Notes: generated from the sequence alone by a model not told the origin. Shown: positions 44,294 through 52,846, numbered from the stretch's first letter. The stretch: 64,000 bases of DNA from PGYR01 sp034670025 (GCA_034670025.1 JAXMOE010000006.1:102178-166177); one strand, 5' to 3'. Made by a program: numbers and translations.

Positions 44294-44776
44294 ATGAAAA
44301 TATCTATCCGAAGAGCAAAAAATGATGATTTGGACAAGATAGTAAACTTGTTCGAACGGACAGTTAATGTAATTAACTCTGAGCACTATTCGCCCAAACA
44401 AATTGCCGCATGGTTAGACGACCCAACTAGAACTGATAGATTCGAAGAAAAAATTGAAACGCAATTGTTCTACGTATGTGTAGATGAAAGTGATGAAATA
44501 TTAGGTTTTTCATCTATTACTGAAGATGGCTATTTAGACTTACTCTATGTTAGCCAAGACCACCAACGTGAAGGCATAGGGGCATTGCTTATGGAGCAGA
44601 TGATGGCGGCTGCAAAAATTAGACAATGTGAAATAATAGAAGCTCACGTTAGTGTAACAGCTGTTCCTTTCTTCAAGCGAAATGGTTTTGTGATTGAAGC
44701 TGAGCAATATGTTGAACGAAACGGCGTTAAACTTAAAAATTATAAGATGACAAAATCATTAGAAAGTAGGGATTGA
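44294..44776 (+). CDS. GNAT-family N-acetyltransferase
   Basis: The 160-residue protein has the acetyl-CoA-binding motif A VSQDHQREGIGALLMEQMMAAA (Q/R-x-x-G-x-G/A pattern), preceded by GYLDLLYV, and the motif B segment VTAVPFFKRNGFVIEAE, typical of YafP-like GNATs. It ends in TGATG, overlapping by one base the ATG of an aromatic amino acid decarboxylase gene. That coupling suggests the two act on the same compound, perhaps acetylating the amine product. No substrate can be read directly. Confidence 0.88.
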   Translation: MKISIRRAKNDDLDKIVNLFERTVNVINSEHYSPKQIAAWLDDPTRTDRFEEKIETQLFYVCVDESDEILGFSSITEDGYLDLLYVSQDHQREGIGALLMEQMMAAAKIRQCEIIEAHVSVTAVPFFKRNGFVIEAEQYVERNGVKLKNYKMTKSLESRD

Positions 44777-46218
44777 TGAATTTAGACCAGATTGAAACCA
44801 AATTAGAAGAACTTAAGCAATCTTCTATCAGATTAGAACCAAATGAACAAGAACGAGAGAGGCATTTTGACACTTTTCAAAATTACACGAATGAGTTTTT
44901 GAACGAAGTAAACGACTTGCCTGCCTTTGTCCCAGACTATGAGGGAAAGGAAAAGTTCGACAATTATCCATTTTCTGAAAAAGGAGTAGAAGCTGAGGAA
45001 TTAGTCGAATTTCTTAGTGACAATGTTGACCGTGCTGGAATCAACCCTGCCTCTGGTGGACACATTGGCTACATACCAGGTGGCGGTATTTATAGTGCTG
45101 CTATGGGTGATTATTTAGCGGCAGCTATGAATCGTTATTCTGGTGTGTTCTATGCTTCGCCGGGTGCCGTTAGAATAGAAAACCAAATCATCGATTGGGT
45201 GGCTAGCTTAATTGGATATGGCGAAGGTTATGGAGGTAACTTGGCTTCTGGTGGGAGTATGGCAAACCTAATTGCTATAGCTGCTGCAAGGAAAGCAAAA
45301 GGAGTTAAGTCAAAAGACATAGAAAACTCGGTCGTATATATCACACAGCAAGTGCACCACTGCGTAACTAAAGCTCTTAGAATATTGGGTATGGACGAAA
45401 TAATTATCCGAATGGTTGAAATGGATAATGAATATAAAATGAAGCCAGGCAACTTAGCAGAATTAGTAGAACGGGACACTGACACAGGTCTCACACCATT
45501 TTTGGTCGTTGGTTCTGTTGGATCTACCGACGTTGGTGCCATAGACCCAATTGATGCAATTGCAGATATAACTGAAGCTCACAATATGTGGTTCCATGTC
45601 GATGGAGCTTACGGTGGTTTCTTTCTGCTAAGCGGTGAAGTTAAGCATAAGTTCAAAGGGATAGATAGAGCAGACTCTGTAATATTAGACCCCCACAAAG
45701 GTCTGTTTTTACCCTATGGAGTTGGGGTGGTAATGGTGAAGAATATTAATCATTTATTGGAAGCCAACAGCTATGACGCAAACTATATGCAAGACACCCG
45801 TGAGCACAGACAGGAGTATTCCCCAGCAGATTTGTCTCCTGAGTTAAGCCGTCACTTCCGTGGGCTCCGTATTTGGTTGCCACTGAAACTCCACGGTATT
45901 GAACCATTCAGAGATTGCTTGGACGAAAAGATATGGCTAACGAGATATTTTTATAAAAAAGTCCAAGAGCTGGGATTTGAAGTTGGCCCAGAACCAGAGC
46001 TCACAGTTGCTGCTTTCAGATATAATAAGTCAGGAGAAGACAATAACGCTATCAATAAAAAACTATTGGAGCGAATACACGATGACGGAAGAGTGTTTAT
46101 TTCATCTACAACTCTGGACGGTCAATTCTGGATGCGTATAGCTGTGCTATCTTTCCGTACTCGAAAATGGCATTTGGATGTCATTTTGGAATTATTAGAA
46201 GAAGGGTTAGAAGCTTAG
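44776..46218 (+). CDS. Group II PLP-dependent amino acid decarboxylase
   Basis: The start is ATG 44776, overlapping the GNAT stop. The 480-residue enzyme shows NPASGGHIGYIPGGGIYSAAMGDYLAAAMNRYSGVFYASPGAVRIE, NLASGGSMANLIAIAAARKAKG, FHVDGAYGGFF and VILDPHKGLFLPYGVG with the PLP lysine, typical of aromatic-L-amino-acid/tyrosine/tryptophan decarboxylases. The product would be an arylamine such as tyramine, tryptamine or phenethylamine; the exact substrate is unknown. Its stop overlaps that of the convergent gene at 46215. Confidence 0.92.
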   Translation: MNLDQIETKLEELKQSSIRLEPNEQERERHFDTFQNYTNEFLNEVNDLPAFVPDYEGKEKFDNYPFSEKGVEAEELVEFLSDNVDRAGINPASGGHIGYIPGGGIYSAAMGDYLAAAMNRYSGVFYASPGAVRIENQIIDWVASLIGYGEGYGGNLASGGSMANLIAIAAARKAKGVKSKDIENSVVYITQQVHHCVTKALRILGMDEIIIRMVEMDNEYKMKPGNLAELVERDTDTGLTPFLVVGSVGSTDVGAIDPIDAIADITEAHNMWFHVDGAYGGFFLLSGEVKHKFKGIDRADSVILDPHKGLFLPYGVGVVMVKNINHLLEANSYDANYMQDTREHRQEYSPADLSPELSRHFRGLRIWLPLKLHGIEPFRDCLDEKIWLTRYFYKKVQELGFEVGPEPELTVAAFRYNKSGEDNNAINKKLLERIHDDGRVFISSTTLDGQFWMRIAVLSFRTRKWHLDVILELLEEGLEA

Positions 46219-46694
46219 TCTAACTCAAATGAAAAGACAGCTGATTTCTGAGTATTTTTTATCGTCGCATACATCGAATCGTCTAAACGTTGGTATGTTA
46301 TCCATTGGGGGAAATCATTTTTCGCATTGTAGAAACTAACTTTACGAATAGAGTCCACCACCATCTCGAAAGTGGTGGGTTGCTCCTTTCTGCTCGATTT
46401 TGCAATATAATAGTGCTGCCCATCTATCTTTAGTATCCTTAGCGATTCCGCTGCCAAGGTGTCGCCGTCCTTACCCACTGTAGTGGAATAACCCTCCATA
46501 ACGTGTTCGCTGATTCCGTCCCAATGTTCGTGAATAATCACCTCATCCGTTCGCATATACCAATCGCCACTCATCCACGAAAAGTTGATGAAGTCCTCGT
46601 ACTTGGTCTTTTTCTGCACCAATATACCATAGTATATCCACACGGAGCTAACCACTGCGAGTATCATTAGTATATATTTTCTTTTGAGTTTCAT
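46215..46694 (-). CDS. DUF6265-like membrane-anchored protein
   Basis: One N-terminal helix (KYILMILAVVSSVWIYYGILV) is followed by a beta-rich domain with FSWMSGDWYM, EHWDGISEHVMEGYSTTVGKDGDTLAAESLRI, FEMVVDSIRKVSFYNAKNDFPQWITYQR, the layout of the DUF6265 family. 159 residues fits. It is probably anchored to the inner membrane or a lipid-free periplasmic protein. Function unknown. It overlaps the next upstream minus-strand gene by 4 bp (ATGA). Confidence 0.8.
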   Translation of the reverse strand: MKLKRKYILMILAVVSSVWIYYGILVQKKTKYEDFINFSWMSGDWYMRTDEVIIHEHWDGISEHVMEGYSTTVGKDGDTLAAESLRILKIDGQHYYIAKSSRKEQPTTFEMVVDSIRKVSFYNAKNDFPQWITYQRLDDSMYATIKNTQKSAVFSFELD

Positions 46695-47191
46695 GGGTTT
46701 TTGCTTTTAATTTTATGAATTAGAAACCATATACCGAAGATATTAAAAAATAGAAATATAAAAAAGTGTTTAATATAGTATTTGGTTGGTATCGCATTTC
46801 CGTATAATAGTCTGTTAATTGCTACTGATAAAACTAACGGTGAAATAATGAATGCACTTGGAATAATTAACCACATGCTCAGTTGTATGATAGAATCAGT
46901 TTTAAATATTGGAGCAAAAAGAATCAAAAGAATTGCGAATACCAATAAAAAATTAATTGTCTGAATTATCTTCGTATTTCTATATTCATTCTTAAAAACT
47001 ACTTGCAATGTAGAAAGTACTATAGTAAAAGAAATAGTCCAAAAAACTACCATTACTATTTTGAAAGCAATTTCTCCAAAAAAGAAACCCGAAATGAAAA
47101 TAATTATGATTGCAATTGCAAGATGATAATGTTTTATGCCAATGTATTTATGGAATACGAGTTGGCTGATTCTATTTAGAGTTTTCATCAC
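46691..47191 (-). CDS. Four-helix membrane protein of unknown function
   Basis: The 166-residue product is strongly hydrophobic with about four helices (HLAIAIIIIFISGFFFGEIAF, IVMVVFWTISFTIVLSTLQVVF, TINFLLVFAILLILFAPIF, LSMWLIIPSAFIISPLVLSVA plus a possible fifth, HFFIFLFFNIFGIWFLIHKI). No family motif is recognisable. It starts ATGA-overlapped with the Rid gene stop and ends overlapping the DUF6265-like gene, so it is part of one operon. A membrane role is certain, anything more is not. Confidence 0.75.
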   Translation of the reverse strand: MMKTLNRISQLVFHKYIGIKHYHLAIAIIIIFISGFFFGEIAFKIVMVVFWTISFTIVLSTLQVVFKNEYRNTKIIQTINFLLVFAILLILFAPIFKTDSIIQLSMWLIIPSAFIISPLVLSVAINRLLYGNAIPTKYYIKHFFIFLFFNIFGIWFLIHKIKSKNP

Positions 47192-47565
47192 CCAACCACA
47201 GCCATTGCTTCTATCTCAACTAAATAGTCGGGGCTGATTAGCTTAGACACCTCGACCATTGTTGTTGTTGGTTTTATATTCTTGAAATATTTTCCATGAA
47301 CAGTACCAATAGCTTCCCAATCATTTATATTAGTAACGAAGATTCTGGTTCTAACAATTTCATCAATGGATGAATCAAAGTATTCCATTATATTCACGAA
47401 TTTAGATAAAATCACATCTGTTTGCTCTGCGGCATTCCCAAAAGCAAGCGATTTACCATTTTCATCATTGTACACAGTACCAGATATAAATATCATATTG
47501 CCTTTCTTTACGGCTCTACAATATCCAACTTTGTCCACCCATTCATTTTTGTCTAAGTATTTCAT
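47188..47565 (-). CDS. Rid-family (YjgF/YER057c/UK114) protein lacking the catalytic Arg
   Basis: The 125-residue protein aligns along the whole Rid fold: VGYCRAVKKGNMIFISGTV, GNAAEQTDVILSKFVNIMEYF, TRIFVTNINDWEAIG and TTTMVEVSKLISPDYLVEIEAMAVVG. In RidA the 2-aminoacrylate deaminase Arg105 lies in PARSCVEVA; here the same place reads PTTTMVEVS, so Arg is replaced by Thr. That puts it outside archetypal RidA, in the Rid4-7-like group with other or unknown substrates. It lies 6 bp after the barrel gene and overlaps the membrane-protein gene. Confidence 0.9.
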   Translation of the reverse strand: MKYLDKNEWVDKVGYCRAVKKGNMIFISGTVYNDENGKSLAFGNAAEQTDVILSKFVNIMEYFDSSIDEIVRTRIFVTNINDWEAIGTVHGKYFKNIKPTTTMVEVSKLISPDYLVEIEAMAVVG

Positions 47566-47571
47566 TTCGTT

Positions 47572-48063
47572 CTAAAAATAAATAGAAGCAAACAGCACGG
47601 CAGCTGTATTGATATTAAGGGTTTCACGCTCCAAAAAACTTGGTGAACTATCATCGAGTATTACAACATTCAACTGCCCCTCTATTCCTAAACTAAAGTT
47701 AGGATTGAAGAAATATTCTACACCATAGCCAGTCCCGAATATATAATCCATAGTAGATTGATCAGTTGATGAATAAGACGTGTGAAAAATACCAGCTCTT
47801 GCACCAATAAACGGTCTTGCAGCGGCATCATTCATAAAAAAACGAGCACCCAACCCAAAATCTAATTCTGAGCCTATATCTTGTTTGTACCTAGTACCAA
47901 AAGTTGGTGCTATTATTGTTCCACTCGATATCCAAATCGGTACTTGAATATCAAATGTAGATTGTTGAACTGCGGCTGTTAGTCCCATGCTTGGAGATTC
48001 TTTTTCAGACTGAGCGAACAATATTATTGGCAATAGTGCTATTAAAACTATGTATTTTTTCAT
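47572..48063 (-). CDS. Small outer-membrane beta-barrel protein
   Basis: The 163-residue product has a signal peptide (MKKYIVLIALLPIILFAQ) and then eight or so alternating strands (IIAPTFGTRYKQDIGSELDFGLGARFFM, ARPFIGARAGIFHTS, YIFGTGYGVEYFFNPNFSLGIEGQLNVVI) ending in Phe (ASIYF), the usual OMP insertion signal. It resembles small OmpA/OmpW-like barrels of Bacteroidota. The gene overlaps the lipoprotein gene by 4 bp. Confidence 0.85.
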   Translation of the reverse strand: MKKYIVLIALLPIILFAQSEKESPSMGLTAAVQQSTFDIQVPIWISSGTIIAPTFGTRYKQDIGSELDFGLGARFFMNDAAARPFIGARAGIFHTSYSSTDQSTMDYIFGTGYGVEYFFNPNFSLGIEGQLNVVILDDSSPSFLERETLNINTAAVLFASIYF

Positions 48064-48650
48064 TTATACCACCTTATAACTATATTTTCAAATATTCTTT
48101 CTTTGTTTTCTTTACTTGTTTTGAAGAAGACAGATTGGCTAATTACTTTACCACTGTCGAAAGAACCACTATATAATGATTCAACGGCGTAAACTACGTA
48201 AACTCCATCTTCTAATCCTCTTGTGTTAAAAGCTAAATTAATTTCAGAACCCCAATCGCTAAAAATTTTATAAGCTGGTTTGTCCATACCAGAAATAGAA
48301 CTACCTATTCTAAATGTTCTGCTCAACTCATTGGACACATTAGCTTTGACTATAAAAATATCAACAGGACTTTCATAGCTCCCACTTCGATATGCAATAT
48401 TGACTACATCAGTTGTAATACTTGGATAAGCTACCATATTATCAGAAGCTATATTAACACTTCTCTTGTTGTAATCAGACAAATCAAACTGAAGCCCACC
48501 TTGTAGAATACCTACAGGAACGGCATTTTCTAATATAATTGGGAACTGATGTACAATTGGAGAATCGAATGTAGGTACAGTTGGGAAGTGAGGGTCTTCA
48601 CAGCTGAACAAAAACAATAGCAATACTAATAATATTATACTTTTTTTCAT
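48060..48650 (-). CDS. Lipoprotein of unknown function
   Basis: I start at ATG 48650; an in-frame upstream codon at 48683 would put 11 residues before the signal. The signal peptide MKKSIILLVLLLFLFSC ends in a lipobox with Cys at about residue 17. The remaining ~180 residues are mostly beta (VPVGILQGGLQFDLSDYNKRSVNIASDN, VYAVESLYSGSFDSGKVISQSVFFKTS). It is the first gene of the minus-strand operon leading to the barrel, Rid, membrane and DUF6265-like genes, and is divergent from the zinc operon. Confidence 0.8.
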   Translation of the reverse strand: MKKSIILLVLLLFLFSCEDPHFPTVPTFDSPIVHQFPIILENAVPVGILQGGLQFDLSDYNKRSVNIASDNMVAYPSITTDVVNIAYRSGSYESPVDIFIVKANVSNELSRTFRIGSSISGMDKPAYKIFSDWGSEINLAFNTRGLEDGVYVVYAVESLYSGSFDSGKVISQSVFFKTSKENKERIFENIVIRWYK

Positions 48651-48982
48651 AATTAATATATGTTTGAGGAAATCATGGATCAATCTACTAATTTTTCCAT
48701 ATTTGAAAAAGAATTAATTTTTTATTACAAGGAATCTTAATAAATCCACTATAAAGTTTTTATCGATAAAGAATATAATTTAACTCTATTCACACAAAAA
48801 CATCAAAATAAGGTCAACCAATTGACTCTATTTAATACTTTTTCTTTAAATAAGAAAATTTCGGCTATATTTAGTGCTTATAATTAAATACTTATTTATC
48901 TTATATTCAAAATAATGTTACTTTTTTTATAAAAGATTGTTATTTTTGGAAATTATAAGAATTGAAAAACAAAGAGATAGTT
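48651..48982. other. AT-rich divergent intergenic region
   Basis: This 332 bp gap holds no gene. It separates the minus-strand lipoprotein operon from the plus-strand zinc operon and must contain both promoters. A short inverted repeat GTCAA-CCAA-TTGAC lies at 48813-48826, and the only recognisable promoter box is at 48941-48948. Confidence 0.6.
48941..48948 (+). promoter_or_regulatory. -7 promoter box of the zinc operon
   Basis: TATTTTTG matches TAnnTTTG, 35 bp before the lipoprotein ATG. The -33 region is a T-run rather than TTTG. A metal-responsive regulator site would be expected close by but none can be named. Confidence 0.5.
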
Positions 48983-49447
48983 ATGAGAAGTTTGATACTT
49001 GTTTTATTTACCAGCCTTATTTTAGCAAGTTGTAGTGACGATGGTGGTGGAGTAAATCCTGACCCTGAAGTGAATTTTGAACCCACAGGTTTCACACTAA
49101 CTTACAAAGACAGCATTTATACAGAGTATCAGAAAGGTGAATACATGTCCGATGCCGACACTATTAGAATGAATTGGTTCAAAGGCGAGCGAACATTCGA
49201 CATTAACTTTATGGACAAAGACGGCAAATTCTATGAAAATGTTAACCCTAGAGATTATAATATTTATGCGGAAACTATCAATCGAAGCACTATTGAAGAT
49301 AAAATAGTTCATGGTTCTGCTATTGATTTTGAGCTAAGTTTTACTCCGCACGACCAGGGCGTTACTCATTTCTTTCTTAGAGTAAACAAAGAAAAAGACG
49401 GCAGCGAACTTTTCTTTGCTGATAGTTTATTTATTGAAATATACTAA
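48983..49447 (+). CDS. Lipoprotein, first gene of zinc-type operon
   Basis: I choose ATG 48983 because it gives a compact lipoprotein signal (MRSLILVLFTSLILASC, Cys at 17); an upstream TTG at 48962 would add seven residues. The mature part is rich in Asp/Gly at its start, then follows FEPTGFTLTYKD, FKGERTFDINFMDKDG and SFTPHDQGVTHFFLRVN, a pattern shared with the later lipoprotein at 49867 (FEAVGYVLLND, VHFLDEDG, EITPVAVGSTQMKIQI). The two are probably paralogues. Likely anchored in the outer membrane as part of metal capture; the direct ligand is not evident. Confidence 0.78.
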   Translation: MRSLILVLFTSLILASCSDDGGGVNPDPEVNFEPTGFTLTYKDSIYTEYQKGEYMSDADTIRMNWFKGERTFDINFMDKDGKFYENVNPRDYNIYAETINRSTIEDKIVHGSAIDFELSFTPHDQGVTHFFLRVNKEKDGSELFFADSLFIEIY

Positions 49448-49474
49448 AGCAGGAATTAATACTTCTTTAGACTT

Positions 49475-49807
49475 GTGAAAAAATTTAAAATCACATATCG
49501 TATAATTACGCTGTCCATACTGTTCGGCTTGCTTTCTATTGTAAGCCACGACTTGGTGGCTCACAACCATAGTGAGCATAAGACTAATTCGGGTGTAGAA
49601 CAGCTCTATGAACTAGTGCAATACGACTCGCATTGTTTCCTTTGCGATTTCCACAAGACAAACAAATTTGCTTCAGTTGACTTCAAAACCGAAGTTCAAC
49701 ACCAAAACTTAAAAACACAACAAATTCTGCTTAATGATTGTAGATTGTTCAAAGGGCATAAGTACCTCAACAGTGGGCGTTCTCCACCTGTTGAATTAGC
49801 ACTTTAA
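49475..49807 (+). CDS. Small His/Cys-containing membrane-anchored protein
   Basis: The 110-residue product starts with GTG at 49475 and has one N-terminal helix (IITLSILFGLLSIVSHDLVA). It then has a His-rich AHNHSEHK and a HCFLCDFHK motif, both capable of binding zinc or copper. It resembles the short HxH/CxxC accessory proteins seen next to metal TonB receptors in Bacteroidota; that statement rests on context as well as motif. Position between two lipoproteins in the operon supports a periplasmic metal-binding role. Confidence 0.72.
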   Translation: MKKFKITYRIITLSILFGLLSIVSHDLVAHNHSEHKTNSGVEQLYELVQYDSHCFLCDFHKTNKFASVDFKTEVQHQNLKTQQILLNDCRLFKGHKYLNSGRSPPVELAL

Positions 49808-49866
49808 TGTCTTACTAAAACAAAATACAATTATTAATTATTTATAAATATATAAAGGGCAGAATT

Positions 49867-50364
49867 ATGCTTATCAAAAAACTTAGCCTATTGGCTATCT
49901 TATCACTAACTGTTTTTTTTACTAGCTGTGACGATTCGGACACAGTCACTCCATCGGAAGAACACTTCGAGGCCGTTGGCTATGTGTTACTCAACGATAA
50001 TGACGAGGTAGTCTTCCGACTATTCGAAGGGCAAGTCGATGTCACTATTTCCGAATCGGTTGCAGTTAATTTAGCTGATGGTATTTCTGAGTACCATGTT
50101 CATTTCTTAGATGAAGATGGCAACGATATTGGCACTCCAGAAGGAGAACATGACCACGAAGAAGAAACTGAGGAAGAGCACGGAGATGAGGAAACTACAC
50201 TTACTGTAGAAGTTCAAGATGAAGGTGTCGCTACTGTAGAAGCTCACGAATGGGAAGTTGAGATAACTCCTGTTGCAGTTGGTAGCACTCAAATGAAAAT
50301 ACAAATACTCCACAACGGACACGCCGATTTCAACTCACCTTTTGTGCCTTTGGAAGTAAAATGA
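49867..50364 (+). CDS. Metal-binding lipoprotein with His/Glu-rich loop
   Basis: The 165-residue product has a lipoprotein signal (MLIKKLSLLAILSLTVFFTSC, Cys at 21). The mature part has a long acidic-histidine loop (EGEHDHEEETEEEHGDEE, about residues 97-114) plus YHVHFLDEDG, HEWEVEITP and ILHNGHADF, many potential zinc ligands. It shares the fold pattern of the lipoprotein at 48983. Its stop overlaps the MazG gene start (ATGA). Likely role: binding zinc at the outer membrane for the receptor encoded downstream. Confidence 0.82.
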   Translation: MLIKKLSLLAILSLTVFFTSCDDSDTVTPSEEHFEAVGYVLLNDNDEVVFRLFEGQVDVTISESVAVNLADGISEYHVHFLDEDGNDIGTPEGEHDHEEETEEEHGDEETTLTVEVQDEGVATVEAHEWEVEITPVAVGSTQMKIQILHNGHADFNSPFVPLEVK

Positions 50365-50690
50365 CAATCGCAGAAGCACAAAAATTAGTTGATGAGTGGA
50401 TAAAAGAAAATGGAGTCCGCTACTTTGACGAAATGACTAACTTTGCTATACTCACCGAAGAAGTCGGTGAGTTAGCAAGGGTTTTTGCTCGTAAGTATGG
50501 TGAGCAATCCAACAAAAAATCAGACGAAGATTACAACGAAGCCGACGAAATGGCCGATATCCTCTGGGTGCTGCTGTGCTTAGCTAATCAAACTGGTGTT
50601 GATTTGACTGATGCACTGAAAAAGAACTTAGAGAAAAAGACTGCCCGAGATAAAGACAGACACAAAAATAATCCAAAACTGAAGAATTGA
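50361..50690 (+). CDS. MazG-like nucleotide pyrophosphohydrolase
   Basis: The 109-residue all-alpha protein has the MazG metal site: LTEEVGELARVF (EExxE) and EADEMADILWVLLCLAN (ExxD), about 34 residues apart, in a single domain. Such proteins hydrolyse NTPs or dNTPs to monophosphates. It overlaps the upstream lipoprotein gene by 4 bp and the downstream receptor gene by 4 bp, so it is translated with a metal-uptake operon, which is odd for a nucleotide house-cleaning enzyme. Confidence 0.92.
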   Translation: MTIAEAQKLVDEWIKENGVRYFDEMTNFAILTEEVGELARVFARKYGEQSNKKSDEDYNEADEMADILWVLLCLANQTGVDLTDALKKNLEKKTARDKDRHKNNPKLKN

Positions 50691-52846
50691 AAGCAATAAT
50701 TATACTACTGCTATTGCCTTCTTATTTATTTACAAAGCAGCTGACACTTATTATTACCGACAGCTACACAAATGATATGGTAGAAGGTGTACAAGTAATA
50801 TTAGAAGGAGACAAAACCCAGTACAGCACCGACAGCAATGGCGTTGTGTCCTTGCCCACAGTTGTTGATTCAGTCGGTACTCACATTGATTTGGTAAAGC
50901 ATGGTTATTTGGAAAAGCATATTGACATTCCCGAAGAAATTGACACTGCCCGCATCAGCTTAGTCCCTTTGGAATACAACTATGACGACGTTGTGGTGTT
51001 CGGAAACCAATACCCAAAGCGAAGCAGTGCGGTTGTTGGCAAAGCAGACCTTATGAACAATATCGGTGGTACACTTTCAAACATTCTATCAGACCAATTC
51101 GGCATTTCCGAATCGCAAATGGGTGAGGCAGTTACCAGGCCTGTGATTAATGGGCTCTCGGGCAATCGGCTGCAAGTGATTAACAATAACTTCAAATCGA
51201 AAGACCTGTCGAGTAACTCATCTGATCACTCACAGGCATATAGCAATGTTAGTTTGAGCAGTGTTTCGCTTGTTTCTGGCCCCGACTTGGTTCGCTATGG
51301 CTCGTCACTGATTGGCAAATCGGTTGTAAGAAAAAGCAATACCAATATAGTTAGCCCCTTAGAAGAGAACAGCTCTATACTTTCTGCTGGGTACTCATCT
51401 GTCAATAACAAGTATAATATCGCTACTGAAAATGAACTTAATTACCTACTTGGTGGGGTTGCTCTGAATGGACAATACACCAAAGCAGGGAACTTGATTA
51501 CACCCGAAGGAACACTCGACAACACCCAATACGATGAAAAAAACATTAACGTCGGTACTTACCATAATATTGGTGAGTTCAGCATCAACCCTTATGCTGA
51601 TATTTTCCAGAAAGAATACGGACTACCTGGCGGCTTCGTAGGTGCTCACCCCAATGGTGTGAATATAGAAATGAAGCGAAATGCCTATGGACTAAATTCC
51701 GAATTTCACATACACGGGAAGTGGTTAGAAAAACTAAAGCTCAACTGGGAACGAAATTTCTATGATCACCGTGAGTTTGAGTCAAACGGGCTACTCGGTG
51801 CACAATTCAGATTTGTTTCCAATACCGTAAGGTTTGAAATAGAGCAACACGAACAGACAATATTACAAAGCGGTTACTTAGGAATTGAATACTCTCGCAA
51901 GGAAAATCAGCTCGGTGGGTTTGTGTTCATTCCCAACAATAGCTATGATGTAATTTCTGCCTACATAAACGAAAAGATAAGAATTAATGATGATTTCAGC
52001 ATAAAGCTTGGCTCCAGATACGAATCGACAAAAATCAATTTAGATACCGATTATAACTTTGAGAATAAGACTTACAGTAACTTCTCATTTTCTTCGCTTT
52101 CTACTGCACTATCTTTCGATTATCAATTGAACAATATGAATAGCTTCCGATTTGAGTTAGCTAACTCCAACAGAGCCCCAGAGCCAGAAGAATTACTCTC
52201 CGATGGGCCACACCTGGCTGCCTATTCTTATGAGGTTGGCAACCCAGAATTGCAGTTGGAACGAGCGATGTCATACAGTTTGGACTACAACCACAATGGC
52301 GACTGGTGGGATATGAGTGCCGAGGCATTCCTATATGACTACAGCAATTACATAACGCCTGTAGCTACGGGTGATACTAATTTTTCTACCCTGCTTCCAC
52401 TTTTCAGACAGATAAACATACCTGCTCAGCTCTATGGATTTAGTTTGAGGTTTAGCACCGATGTGGCTGAAGGGCTACGATTAAGAAGTAATATAAATTA
52501 TACTATTGGTGAAAGGAGTGACACTACCGCTTACTTACCATTTATTCCACCTCTGAAAGCAGATTTGGGATTGATGTACAATTATGCTAATTGGAATTTT
52601 ACGCTTGGTGCAGAGTCTGCACTTAACCAAGAAAAGCTCGGGCAATTTGAAGAAGCAACTGACGGCTATGTTATACTTAACGCATCGGTTAAAAGAAATA
52701 TAACAATCGGTGAGCAGTTAATGAGTGTGATATTCAGGGCGAATAATATTACGAACGAGACTTACAGAAATCACTTATCGAGGATAAAATCAGTTTACCC
52801 TCAGCCCGGTTTTGGTGCCGAGCTGACAGTAAATTACTTCTTCTAA
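50687..52846 (+). CDS. TonB-dependent receptor, ZnuD-like (zinc)
   Basis: The start is TTG at 50687, which overlaps the MazG stop (TTGA); it gives a signal peptide (MKAIIILLLLPSYLFTK). A short carboxypeptidase-regulatory-like domain (about 18-95) precedes the plug (VVVFGNQYPKRSS, SQMGEAVTRPVINGLSGNRLQVINN, DLSSNSSDHSQAYSNVSLSSVSLVSGPDLVRYGSS) and the barrel, which includes NRAPEPEELLSDGPHLAAYSYEVGNPELQLERAMSYSLDY and ends in VNYFF. The NGLSGNR and SNSSDH plug segments and GPHLAAYSYEVGNPEL fit the ZnuD-type zinc receptors. It is the last gene of the operon; its stop overlaps that of aspS. Confidence 0.88.
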   Translation: MKAIIILLLLPSYLFTKQLTLIITDSYTNDMVEGVQVILEGDKTQYSTDSNGVVSLPTVVDSVGTHIDLVKHGYLEKHIDIPEEIDTARISLVPLEYNYDDVVVFGNQYPKRSSAVVGKADLMNNIGGTLSNILSDQFGISESQMGEAVTRPVINGLSGNRLQVINNNFKSKDLSSNSSDHSQAYSNVSLSSVSLVSGPDLVRYGSSLIGKSVVRKSNTNIVSPLEENSSILSAGYSSVNNKYNIATENELNYLLGGVALNGQYTKAGNLITPEGTLDNTQYDEKNINVGTYHNIGEFSINPYADIFQKEYGLPGGFVGAHPNGVNIEMKRNAYGLNSEFHIHGKWLEKLKLNWERNFYDHREFESNGLLGAQFRFVSNTVRFEIEQHEQTILQSGYLGIEYSRKENQLGGFVFIPNNSYDVISAYINEKIRINDDFSIKLGSRYESTKINLDTDYNFENKTYSNFSFSSLSTALSFDYQLNNMNSFRFELANSNRAPEPEELLSDGPHLAAYSYEVGNPELQLERAMSYSLDYNHNGDWWDMSAEAFLYDYSNYITPVATGDTNFSTLLPLFRQINIPAQLYGFSLRFSTDVAEGLRLRSNINYTIGERSDTTAYLPFIPPLKADLGLMYNYANWNFTLGAESALNQEKLGQFEEATDGYVILNASVKRNITIGEQLMSVIFRANNITNETYRNHLSRIKSVYPQPGFGAELTVNYFF

